From NCBI RefSeq assembly GCF_014171475.1, contig NZ_CP048817.1:3286001-3350000 (forward strand): 64,000 bases of DNA. The letters run 5' to 3'. A program made the position numbers and the translations under genes. The DNA is from Sphingomonas sp. So64.6b (lineage in GTDB: Bacteria; Pseudomonadota; Alphaproteobacteria; Sphingomonadales; Sphingomonadaceae). Below, one piece after another: positions 29,028 through 37,050 of this stretch. A model generated the notes under the pieces. That model was given only the letters and a program-made list of their open reading frames with translations. It was not told the origin of the DNA and ran no database searches. Numbering within the stretch: the first letter of the stretch is position 1; every line of letters begins with the position of its first letter.

Positions 29028-30172
29028 TCGTCGTACCCGACCAGGCCGGATTGCGTGCGCGCAGCGGGCGTAAATGGGGCAATCATCCCGCCGATGTGAT
29101 CCCGGCCTGGATCGCCGATATGGACCTGATGCCCGCGCCGGCGATCGCGGAAACGCTGGCCGAGGCGGTGCGGCTCGGCGATTTCGGCTATGCGATGGCA
29201 GGCGATCTGGGCGGCATTCCCGAAGCGTTCGCGCGCTGGGCGACGCGGCGCTGGGACTGGCAAGTCGACCCGGCCGATATGATCGTCATGCCCGATGTGG
29301 TCGGCGGGATCGCCAATTGCATCGAGGCGCTGACCGGACCGGGCGATGCGGTGCTTGTGCAGACCCCCGCCTATCCGCCGCTGCTCGGTTCGGTGCGCAT
29401 CGCCGGGCGACAGCTGATCGAACATCCACTGGTCGACGGCATGACCGATTTCGCCGATCTCGAACGCGTGGTCGCGGCACAGCGCGTGCGGATGATCCTG
29501 TTCTGCCACCCGCATAACCCAAGCGGTCATTGTTTCCGCCGCGCCGAGCTGGAGACGCTGGCGCGGATCGCGCGGGAGCATGGCGTGACGATCGTCTCGG
29601 ACGAGGTCCATGCCGATCTCACTTTCGCCGGACACAAGCATATCCCGTTCGCGACGATCGCACCGGAAATCACGGTGACGCTCAACGCACCGAGCAAGGC
29701 GTTCAATCTCGCCGGCCTGAGGACCGCGGTGTGCATCGCGTCGGGCGATTTACGCACCCGCCTCAAGGCGCTGCCGCCGACGCGCTGGACCGCCTTTTCG
29801 ACGCTCGGTGCGCGCGCCGCGCTCGCCGCCTGGAGCGATGCGGGCGAGGCCTGGCTGATCGAATGCGTTGCCTATCTGCAGGATCGGCGGGACCGGTTGC
29901 TCAGGACGCTCAGCCGCGATTGCCCGATCATCGGTTTCACGCCGCCAGAGGCGGGTTATCTCGCCTGGCTCGACTGCCGCGCGCTCGGGCTGGACGATCC
30001 GGCACGTTTCTTTCTCGATTCCGCCAGGGTCGCGCTATCGCCCGGCCTCGACTTCGGCGCGCCGGGACGCGGTTTCGCCCGACTCAACTTCGCGACCTCG
30101 GACGTGATCCTCGACGAGATCGTCGCACGGATGGCCGCTTCGCTGTCAGCCGCCCCAGACATCGGCGCATAA
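29024..30172 (+). CDS. MalY/PatB-family PLP enzyme (putative C-S lyase/aminotransferase)
   Basis: A 382-residue fold-type I PLP enzyme. It starts with the MalY/PatB-style segment RSGRKWGNHPADVIPAWIADMD and has the PLP lysine in NAPSKAFNLAGL near residue 226. Members are cystathionine beta-lyases or aminotransferases; a beta-lyase would release 2-aminoacrylate, which RidA (15803) could remove. Last gene of the importer operon. Its last 27 bases overlap the 3' end of the convergent dipeptidase gene. Confidence 0.9.
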   Translation: MIVVPDQAGLRARSGRKWGNHPADVIPAWIADMDLMPAPAIAETLAEAVRLGDFGYAMAGDLGGIPEAFARWATRRWDWQVDPADMIVMPDVVGGIANCIEALTGPGDAVLVQTPAYPPLLGSVRIAGRQLIEHPLVDGMTDFADLERVVAAQRVRMILFCHPHNPSGHCFRRAELETLARIAREHGVTIVSDEVHADLTFAGHKHIPFATIAPEITVTLNAPSKAFNLAGLRTAVCIASGDLRTRLKALPPTRWTAFSTLGARAALAAWSDAGEAWLIECVAYLQDRRDRLLRTLSRDCPIIGFTPPEAGYLAWLDCRALGLDDPARFFLDSARVALSPGLDFGAPGRGFARLNFATSDVILDEIVARMAASLSAAPDIGA

Positions 30173-31252
30173 CCGCGCGAAATTTGCGCCGAGCAGCTTT
30201 TCGATCCGTCGTTCGGGCCAGCCACGCGCCGCCAGATCGTCGGCAAGCCGCAAGAACCGGGTCGGCTCGTTATACTCGGGCACGATGTTGAGCACATCGG
30301 GCGCCTCGCCCGGGGCGGCGACGCCAAGCGCCTTGCGCTCCTCATAGAATTGCCGCTGCTCGGTCAGCGCCGCCGGACCGGTCGGCGCCGCGCGGATGCC
30401 GCCATCGGTGCCGAGCGCCACATGATCCTCGCCCGCAACCTTCACCGCATGTTCGATATGGCGGATCACATCCTCGCCGCGCGGCTGGCCGGCGGCGCGC
30501 AGGAACGGCACGAAATAGATGCCGGCGACGCCGCCCTTGTCGGCCAGCGCCCTTAACTCGGCGTCGGACGTGTTGCGCGGCACGTCGACCAGCGCGCGGC
30601 ACCCGGTATGGCTGATGACGATCGGCGCGGTCGAGGCGGCGATCGCATCCGCGATGGTTCGCGCGCCCGCGTGGCTGGTATCGACCATGATGCGCCGCGC
30701 ATTGAGCCCGGCAACGACCTCACGGCCATAATCGCTCAAGCCCCCATTGGCGCTTTCCAGGCAGCCGTCACCGACCAGATTGCGTTTGTTATAGGTCAGC
30801 TGGATGATGCGCACGCCAAGCTGGTCGAACAGGTCGAGCCGATCGATCTCGGTTTCGAGCGGCACGCAGTCCTGGAACCCGAAGATCACCCCAAGCCGGT
30901 TACTGTCCTGCGCCAGCTTCAGATCGGCCGCGCTGCGCACATGGAGCAGCCGGTCGGGAAAGGCGCGGATGAAGCGCTCGTAGCGCGCGATGCGACGCAA
31001 TGTCTCGCCGAAGCGGTCCGGCGTATTGCCCGCCGCGCCGACCGTCTGGTTGATCGCGGTCAGGCCCGAGGCGCGGAAGACGTCAAGCTGCGCGCGAACG
31101 CCCGGCGCCTTTGGATCGAGATTGCCGATCGACGACAGCCCGTCGATCACCATCGCGCGGCGATAGCGCGCCGCCCCGAAACCTTGCGCGCGCACCGGCC
31201 CGGCAACCGCCAGCGCCACTACCCCGGCAAGCACCGCGCGACGGCTCGGCAT
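30146..31252 (-). CDS. Membrane dipeptidase (renal dipeptidase, M19) homologue with altered metal site
   Basis: A 368-residue exported protein (signal peptide, about residues 1-22, beginning MPSRRAVLAG). The M19 scaffold is clear: VDTSHAG and VISHTGCRAL carry two metal histidines. The N-terminal HxD site, normally DGHND, reads Asp37-Gly-Leu-Ser-Ser41, and the bridging glutamate segment reads GFQD instead of a glutamate. Activity as a normal binuclear zinc dipeptidase is therefore doubtful. Start is uncertain: in-frame GTG/ATG/GTG codons at 31306, 31291 and 31276 lie in a tandem repeat, and the first overlaps the upstream stop. Last gene of the receptor-peptidase operon. Confidence 0.82.
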   Translation of the reverse strand: MPSRRAVLAGVVALAVAGPVRAQGFGAARYRRAMVIDGLSSIGNLDPKAPGVRAQLDVFRASGLTAINQTVGAAGNTPDRFGETLRRIARYERFIRAFPDRLLHVRSAADLKLAQDSNRLGVIFGFQDCVPLETEIDRLDLFDQLGVRIIQLTYNKRNLVGDGCLESANGGLSDYGREVVAGLNARRIMVDTSHAGARTIADAIAASTAPIVISHTGCRALVDVPRNTSDAELRALADKGGVAGIYFVPFLRAAGQPRGEDVIRHIEHAVKVAGEDHVALGTDGGIRAAPTGPAALTEQRQFYEERKALGVAAPGEAPDVLNIVPEYNEPTRFLRLADDLAARGWPERRIEKLLGANFARLCADVWGG

Positions 31253-31270
31253 TATCTGCCCCGCCGCCCT

Positions 31271-31312
31271 ACTCACGAATGCCCCACTCATGAATGCCCC
31301 ACTCACGAATGC
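31271..31312 (-). repeat. 15-base tandem repeat over the dipeptidase start region
   Basis: The unit ACTCACGAATGCCCC (plus strand) is repeated at 31271-31285 and 31286-31300 (one mismatch), with a partial third copy at 31301-31312. Read on the minus strand each copy offers a start codon (GTG, ATG, GTG, 15 bases apart) in the frame of the dipeptidase, and the first one overlaps the stop of the metallopeptidase gene. Being a multiple of three, a change in copy number would add or remove five residues without a frameshift. Confidence 0.75.
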
Positions 31313-32526
31313 ATCGCCGTATCGAACCATTTGGCGGCATCAGCCCCGCCGATCTCGGTCAGATGCTTGAGGAAGATCGGCGTCGTATGCGCCGGCTCGC
31401 GCGCCATCGTGATCATCAACTTGTCCATCGCGGGGCGGCCGATGCGCTTGTCGAGATCCCACAGGATCAACGGCCCCTTGCCATAGAGCTGGACGCGGTT
31501 GGGCCGGCCATGGCCCATCACCGGCCCGGCATCCTTGCTCCCCGTCACCTTGGCGTCGATATTCTTCTGCAGTTCCACCGCGCCAAACTGCGCCTCGACA
31601 TACCGCATCGACATATATTCGGCGGCGGATTCGACCAGCCAGAAATCGTCGGTCAGCGGGCTCGCCAGCATCCACCACGCATGCGCGATCTCATGCGCGA
31701 CATAGCGTGCCGGCCCGATCTCCGGGATATCCGGCGCCGACCGTCCGCCCTCCGACAACACTGTATAGGCGGTGCGCGCATAACCCAGCCCCTTTGCGCG
31801 CCACACCATCGCCATCCGCACGGTATGCGGCAGCGGCCCGAACAGAGTTTCGAAATAGCGCGCCGACGTATCGGCGTTCTTCACATGGAAACCCGCCAGC
31901 CGGCTGGTCAGGTCGCGCGAGAAGAATTCGACGCCATGCGCCTCGGCGCGCTTCAGCCCGCGCATCGCGACCATCGGCAGATCGATATCGATGAAGTCGC
32001 GGTGGATCTTCACGCCCGTCTTGGTGCGCGTGACATCGCCTTGCGCGACCACCACGAGATCGGGCTCGAGCCCCTCGATTTCGGCATCGACGGTGAAGCG
32101 CGTCTGGATGTCTGCGCCGACCGGAAACCACATATGGTCGATGAACAGTTCATAACCTTCGGGCCTGAGTGCCGGCGCGCCGCTATCATATTTGGTCTGG
32201 ATCGGGCCGGAATAGCGAAAATTGAGGTCCACCGGCTTGGCCGTCGGCCTGGCGAAGTGGAAAATGTATTTGGTCAGTTCCTCGACCGGCGATTCGGCAT
32301 TCTCGCTGGTCACCGTCACACCCTTGGGCAGCTTCATCGGCTGCAATACAAAACGGCGCGACAGCAGGAACGCCTTTTCGGGCAGCGCCTCGGTCAGTGT
32401 GACGGTAACGTCCGCGTCGAGCTTGCCCGCCGGATCGAAACTCGCCGCCACCTTGTAATGCGGTGGCGCGGCATGCGCGGTGCCCGCGAGCAGACCGGCC
32501 AGAACCAGGCCCAGGATCTTGTGCAT
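31303..32526 (-). CDS. Exported gluzincin metallopeptidase (M1/M61-like), paralogue of the one at 16195
   Basis: A 407-residue protein with a signal peptide (MHKILGLVLAGLLAGTAHA). The zinc motif HEIAH and a glutamate in WLVESAAEY at the same spacing as in the paralogue form the metal site. A strong ribosome binding site GGGGGAG lies four bases before the ATG. The whole length follows the other copy (opening AASFDPAGKLDADVTVTL-type strand, TRTKTGVKIHRDFIDIDLP), so the two came from a duplication. Periplasmic aminopeptidase-type function is inferred. Eleven bases separate it from the amidohydrolase gene. Confidence 0.87.
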   Translation of the reverse strand: MHKILGLVLAGLLAGTAHAAPPHYKVAASFDPAGKLDADVTVTLTEALPEKAFLLSRRFVLQPMKLPKGVTVTSENAESPVEELTKYIFHFARPTAKPVDLNFRYSGPIQTKYDSGAPALRPEGYELFIDHMWFPVGADIQTRFTVDAEIEGLEPDLVVVAQGDVTRTKTGVKIHRDFIDIDLPMVAMRGLKRAEAHGVEFFSRDLTSRLAGFHVKNADTSARYFETLFGPLPHTVRMAMVWRAKGLGYARTAYTVLSEGGRSAPDIPEIGPARYVAHEIAHAWWMLASPLTDDFWLVESAAEYMSMRYVEAQFGAVELQKNIDAKVTGSKDAGPVMGHGRPNRVQLYGKGPLILWDLDKRIGRPAMDKLMITMAREPAHTTPIFLKHLTEIGGADAAKWFDTAMHS

Positions 32527-32537
32527 GATGCTCCCCC

Positions 32538-33824
32538 TTATTTTTTGTAGATTTGTCCCGCCTTCATGACGAAGCCGATATGCTGAAGCAGTCTGACATC
32601 GCTCAGCGGATCGCCGCGCACCGCGACGATGTCCGCTGGCTTGCCCACAGCGATCGTGCCCGCCTGTGCATCGATGCCGAGATGGTCGGCGGCATTGACC
32701 GTGGCGGTACGGATCGCCTCGATCGGCGACAGGCCGGCCTGCACCAGCAATGCGAACTCACGCGCATTGTCGCCGTGCCGGCTGACGCTGGAATCGGTGC
32801 CGAAGGCGATCCTCACCCCTGCCTTGTGCGCCCGCGCCGTCGCACCGATCATCTTTGGCCCGACCAGCAGTGCCTTGGCCCTGGCAGCAGGGCTGAGAAA
32901 GCCATTGGGGTCATTGCCCCATTTCGTCACCGTATCGCCGGCCAGCAGCGTGGGCACGAGATAGACGCCGGGCCGGCGGAACAGCCGGATCGATTCATCG
33001 TCGAGATACGTGCCATGCTCGATCGAATCCCCACCGGCACGCAGGAACGCGTTGATGCCGTTCGCGCCATGCGCATGCGCGGTGACCTTGCGGCCGAGAT
33101 TGTGCGCGGTCTCGACGATCGCCTTCATCTCGTCGTCGGTGAATTGCTGGCCGAGCCCCGCCGCCAGATCGGACAGGACCGCGCCGGTCGCGACGATCTT
33201 GATGATGTCCGCGCCGCGCTGGATCTGTTCGCGCACCACGCGCCGGCAATCGTCCGCGCCGGAACAGAGATTGGGTCGCCGGATGACTTGCGTCACGTCC
33301 CAGCGATAGCCGTAAAGATCGCCCTCGCCGCCATGCGGGCTGATCACATTGCCGGCGGCGATCACGCGTGGCCCCGGCACCCGGCCCGCCGCGATCCCGT
33401 CGCGCAGCGCAAAGATCGCGTCATTCTCCTCGCCCAGGTCGGCGACCGTGGTGAAGCCCGCCTCAAGCGTCAGCCTGGCATAATAAGCGCCGTCGATGGC
33501 GATCGCCGCAGCGGTCTGTGTGACGCGGCGGACCTTGTCGTCCGGGCCGTTCTGATGGCCGAGATGGACATGGCTGTCGATCAGACCGGGCAGCACGAAA
33601 CTGTCGCGCAAATCGATCGCATCTGCGCCGCCGACATAACCGGCGCGGATCGCGACCACCTTGCCGTCGCGGATCACGATCGTGCGTTCGGTCTCTACCT
33701 TGCCCGTCGCCGGATCGGCAAGCAGCCGGCCGGCATGGATATAGGTTTCCGCGACCGGCTGCGCGCCCGCCGCCCCGACGCCCAGCAACAATGCCAATGC
33801 CGCGATCGCCCTGATCAGTTTCAT
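32538..33824 (-). CDS. Amidohydrolase, Xaa-Pro dipeptidase/prolidase-like, exported
   Basis: A 428-residue protein with a signal peptide (about 1-21). The superfamily metal site is complete: HVHLGH near residue 84, a carboxylatable-lysine region in DIIKIVATG, HAHGANG, EHGTYLDD and the aspartate in FGTDSSVSRHG. This pattern is that of the prolidase-like amidohydrolases that cut Xaa-Pro, Xaa-Arg or Xaa-Lys dipeptides. Overlaps the M28 peptidase gene by four bases. In contrast to two of the amidohydrolases encoded near 17-22 kb it is not degenerate. Confidence 0.9.
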   Translation of the reverse strand: MKLIRAIAALALLLGVGAAGAQPVAETYIHAGRLLADPATGKVETERTIVIRDGKVVAIRAGYVGGADAIDLRDSFVLPGLIDSHVHLGHQNGPDDKVRRVTQTAAAIAIDGAYYARLTLEAGFTTVADLGEENDAIFALRDGIAAGRVPGPRVIAAGNVISPHGGEGDLYGYRWDVTQVIRRPNLCSGADDCRRVVREQIQRGADIIKIVATGAVLSDLAAGLGQQFTDDEMKAIVETAHNLGRKVTAHAHGANGINAFLRAGGDSIEHGTYLDDESIRLFRRPGVYLVPTLLAGDTVTKWGNDPNGFLSPAARAKALLVGPKMIGATARAHKAGVRIAFGTDSSVSRHGDNAREFALLVQAGLSPIEAIRTATVNAADHLGIDAQAGTIAVGKPADIVAVRGDPLSDVRLLQHIGFVMKAGQIYKK

Positions 33825-35245
33825 CGCACAGGATCCTTTGCTGTGGCGAGCGCGCGGAAATCCACATCGCTGTCGGCGGCGAGCCAGACCAAAGACGCCA
33901 GCGCCGCGACATTCTGATTGAGCGCGTCCGGCTCGATCTTGTCCAGCGTGTCGTTGGCGGTGTGGTGATAGGCGAAATACCGCCCCATATCCTGCTCCAG
34001 CACGAAGGTCGGCACGCCGCGTGCGACCAGCGGTCCGATATCGACGCCCCCGCTGCCCGGCCCGTCGCGCGATCGCACGATGCGAAGCGGCGTCAGCACG
34101 CGCATCGCCGCCTCGGCAAAGGGGCTGGCATCGACGCCTTTTGGCAAGGACAAGGCATAGACCCGGTCGGCACCGGAATCGCTTTCCATTGCCAGCACAT
34201 GCTTGTCGATCGCCAGACCCGGCGTGTCGCTATAGGCCCGGCCGCTGACATCGGCGGCGCCCGGCTGAGTCACTTCCTCCGACCCGTACAGGACGACGCG
34301 CACGGTGCGGCGGGCTTTACGTTTCTGCTCGCCGATCAGCTTGGCCGCAGCTGTCGCGATCGCCACGCCGGCGCCATCGTCGATCGCGCCGGTGCCAAGG
34401 TCCCAGCTGTCGAGATGCGCGCCGAGCAGGACGATTTCATCCGCCGCGCCGCTGCCCATGATGTCGCCGCTGACCTGGCTGGTCATCGCACCCGGCACAT
34501 AGGCCGCGCTCGAGAACAGCCGCAAACGGACGGCCTCGCCGAGCTTTGCCAGCCGTTCGACCTGCTCCGCATCGGGCACCGCCAGCGCGAAGCTCGGGAT
34601 CGCCACCACACCATCAACATATCGCGTCGATCCGGTATGCGCGAAACGCTCGCTGCCCGTGGCGAGCGAGCGCAACAGGAACGCCACCGCTCCGCGCTTC
34701 GCCGCCTCGGACGGGCCAAAGGCACGCGCCGGGCCGACCTGGCCATATCCATAACCGCGCATCGCGTTCGGCATCGCCTGAGTGATCATCGCGATCTTGC
34801 CGGTCAGCGATCCGACCGGCGCAAGCTTGAGTGCATCCAGCGAGTCGAACAGCACGACATCGCCCTCCACCCCGCCAGCCGGCGTCGCGGGCGATCCGCC
34901 CAATGCCGTCGCGATCAGCGATTGCGGGTTCGGTCCGACGATCTCGGCGCTTTCCATGCCGCGCGTCCAGCCGGTGATCGGATACCTGTGCACTTTCACA
35001 TTGCGGAACCCGAACGAACGCAACCGCACCGCGAGCCATTCAGCGGAAGCACGCTCGGACACCGAACCTGCCGGCCGCGCGCCGAAGCGCGTGGTCAACT
35101 CGCTCACCACCTCCATCGCCACATTGCCACCCGCAACCGCCCGATCGCGCAACGCCGCGGCGACCTTCTCATCTGACTTCTCATCCGGCGGCGGTGCCGC
35201 CGCCATGAGTGCCACCGTTGCGGCAAGGAGCAGCGCGATCCTCAC
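33821..35245 (-). CDS. M28 family aminopeptidase, exported
   Basis: A 474-residue protein. The start is the GTG at 35245, overlapping the upstream stop (GTGA), followed by a signal peptide (RIALLLAATVALMAAA). The two-zinc site is complete: HLDSWD, DDGAG, GSEE, ESDSGAD and a last histidine in YHHTANDT. A PA-like segment lies between about 110 and 240. It should remove N-terminal residues from peptides in the periplasm. The open frame upstream of the GTG lies opposite the DUF885 gene and is not counted. Confidence 0.9.
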   Translation of the reverse strand: MRIALLLAATVALMAAAPPPDEKSDEKVAAALRDRAVAGGNVAMEVVSELTTRFGARPAGSVSERASAEWLAVRLRSFGFRNVKVHRYPITGWTRGMESAEIVGPNPQSLIATALGGSPATPAGGVEGDVVLFDSLDALKLAPVGSLTGKIAMITQAMPNAMRGYGYGQVGPARAFGPSEAAKRGAVAFLLRSLATGSERFAHTGSTRYVDGVVAIPSFALAVPDAEQVERLAKLGEAVRLRLFSSAAYVPGAMTSQVSGDIMGSGAADEIVLLGAHLDSWDLGTGAIDDGAGVAIATAAAKLIGEQKRKARRTVRVVLYGSEEVTQPGAADVSGRAYSDTPGLAIDKHVLAMESDSGADRVYALSLPKGVDASPFAEAAMRVLTPLRIVRSRDGPGSGGVDIGPLVARGVPTFVLEQDMGRYFAYHHTANDTLDKIEPDALNQNVAALASLVWLAADSDVDFRALATAKDPVR

Positions 35246-37050
35246 GCCTTGCGCCCGCCGGCGGCGATCCAGCCATCGATCGTCTCCTCCAGCATCGGCA
35301 AGGGCAGTGGCCCATTGCCGAGCACGACATCGTGGAACGCGCGCAGGTCGAACGCCTTGCCCAGTTTCGCCCTGGCCCGTTCGCGCAGTTCGAAGATCTT
35401 GCGCATCCCGATATAATAGGAATTCGCCTGGCCTGGAATGACGATGTAGCGGTCGATCTCGCGCTGATTGTCGTAATGGCTCGACGGCATGTTGTGGTCG
35501 AGATAGGCGGTCGCCCGTTCGCGCGTCCATTTGAGCTGATGGATGCCGGTATCGACGACCAGCCGGCAAGCGCGCATCAGCGCCAGCGAGAGCCGCCCGA
35601 AATCGGCATAGGGATCGGCATAGAGCCCCATCTCCTTGGGCAGCCGTTCGGTATAAAGGCCCCATCCCTCACTGAAAGCAGCGATGCTGGCGAACCGGCG
35701 GAACCTGGGCAGGCCGGTCATCTCATGCGCGAGGCAGGTCTCGATATGATGACCGGGCACGGCTTCGTGATAAAGCGTGACGGGCAATTGATAACGCGGC
35801 TGCGCCTTCATCTCGGCAAGGTTGATATAGAAGATGCCCGGCGCCGACCCGTCCTGTGGCGGATTGCGGTAGAATGCCTTGGGCGCCGACCGCTCGCGCC
35901 ACGCCTCGACCGGGCGGACCACGACCGGCGCCTTGGGCAGCACGCTGAACAATTCGCCTTGCCGCGCGCTGATCTCGGCAAGCAGCGCTTCGGCCTCGGC
36001 GATATAGGCGGCACGCCCTTCCGCCGTATCGGGATGATAGAATTGCGGATCGCTGCGCATGAAGGCGAAAAAGGCCTGCAGGTCGCCCTTGAACCCGACC
36101 CGTTTCATGATCGCGCGCATCTCGTCATGGATGCTCGCCACTTCGCGCAGGCCCAGCGCATGGATTTCGTCCGCCTTGATCGGCAGCGTCGTATAGGCCT
36201 CGAGCTGCGCCTCGTAATAGGCCGGGCCGTCGGGCAGCTTCCAGATTCCGTCGGTCGTATCGGCCTTGGCTTCGGCCGCGCGAAGATGCGCGATCAGCGC
36301 GCGGTAGCCGCTGGCAAAGCCGGCGTTCAGCGCGGTCGTGGCGCGCGCGACCAGCTCGGCCCGCTCGGCATCGCTGAATTTCGCCTTGGCGACCTTGGCG
36401 CGGAAATCGGCCAGGATCGGGCTGTCCGTCCCGCTCGTGTCGAACGGGGCGCCTTTCAGCATATTCTCGCACGGCTCGATCACCTGCGCATAGACGAAGC
36501 GCGGCGGCCGGATGCCCTTTGCCTCCTGCCGCGCCATTTCGACGATCGCCTGACGCATCAGCGGCCCGACCCCGTCGAGCCGCGCGATATAGGCATCGGC
36601 ATCGCCGCGCGTGGTGATCGGATGGCTACCGGTGAGCGTGTTCGGCACACCGGTATGCAGCCCGCCCATCTGGGTCATCGCATAATCATGATCGCGCCAG
36701 CGGAAATTGCGCACCGATTGTTCGGTGAAGCGCTTGAACATGCGATAGCTGAGCCGCGCCTGGGGCGAGAGCCTGGCCGGGTCGAACCCGCCAAGCGCTT
36801 TCAAATCCTCGCGCACCAGCGCTGCATTCTCCAACGCGCGCGCTTCGCTCACATCGTCCCATTTGTCCTGGTTGGTGCGGATGCCGAGCGAGGATTGCCG
36901 TATCGGGCTACGCGCCAGGCCACGCTGGAAGACGCGCTCGAAGAAGGCGTCGAGCCGCGCATCTTCATCCGTCTCCGCCGCGAAGACGGGCATGGCGAAC
37001 GACGCGGCGAGCAATGCCGCCGATCCGGTAAAGGCACGCCGGCTGATCAT
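35242..37050 (-). CDS. DUF885 family metallopeptidase-like protein (copy 1), Tat-exported
   Basis: A 602-residue protein beginning with a twin-arginine signal (ISRRAFTGSAAL, cleavage near residue 26). The DUF885 hallmark HEAVPGHH lies near residue 431; it is read as a zinc site related to M32-type carboxypeptidases. Tat export suggests that it is folded with its metal in the cytoplasm. Overlaps the M28 gene and the second copy by four bases each. Substrate preference is unknown for most of the family. Confidence 0.88.
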   Translation of the reverse strand: MISRRAFTGSAALLAASFAMPVFAAETDEDARLDAFFERVFQRGLARSPIRQSSLGIRTNQDKWDDVSEARALENAALVREDLKALGGFDPARLSPQARLSYRMFKRFTEQSVRNFRWRDHDYAMTQMGGLHTGVPNTLTGSHPITTRGDADAYIARLDGVGPLMRQAIVEMARQEAKGIRPPRFVYAQVIEPCENMLKGAPFDTSGTDSPILADFRAKVAKAKFSDAERAELVARATTALNAGFASGYRALIAHLRAAEAKADTTDGIWKLPDGPAYYEAQLEAYTTLPIKADEIHALGLREVASIHDEMRAIMKRVGFKGDLQAFFAFMRSDPQFYHPDTAEGRAAYIAEAEALLAEISARQGELFSVLPKAPVVVRPVEAWRERSAPKAFYRNPPQDGSAPGIFYINLAEMKAQPRYQLPVTLYHEAVPGHHIETCLAHEMTGLPRFRRFASIAAFSEGWGLYTERLPKEMGLYADPYADFGRLSLALMRACRLVVDTGIHQLKWTRERATAYLDHNMPSSHYDNQREIDRYIVIPGQANSYYIGMRKIFELRERARAKLGKAFDLRAFHDVVLGNGPLPLPMLEETIDGWIAAGGRKA

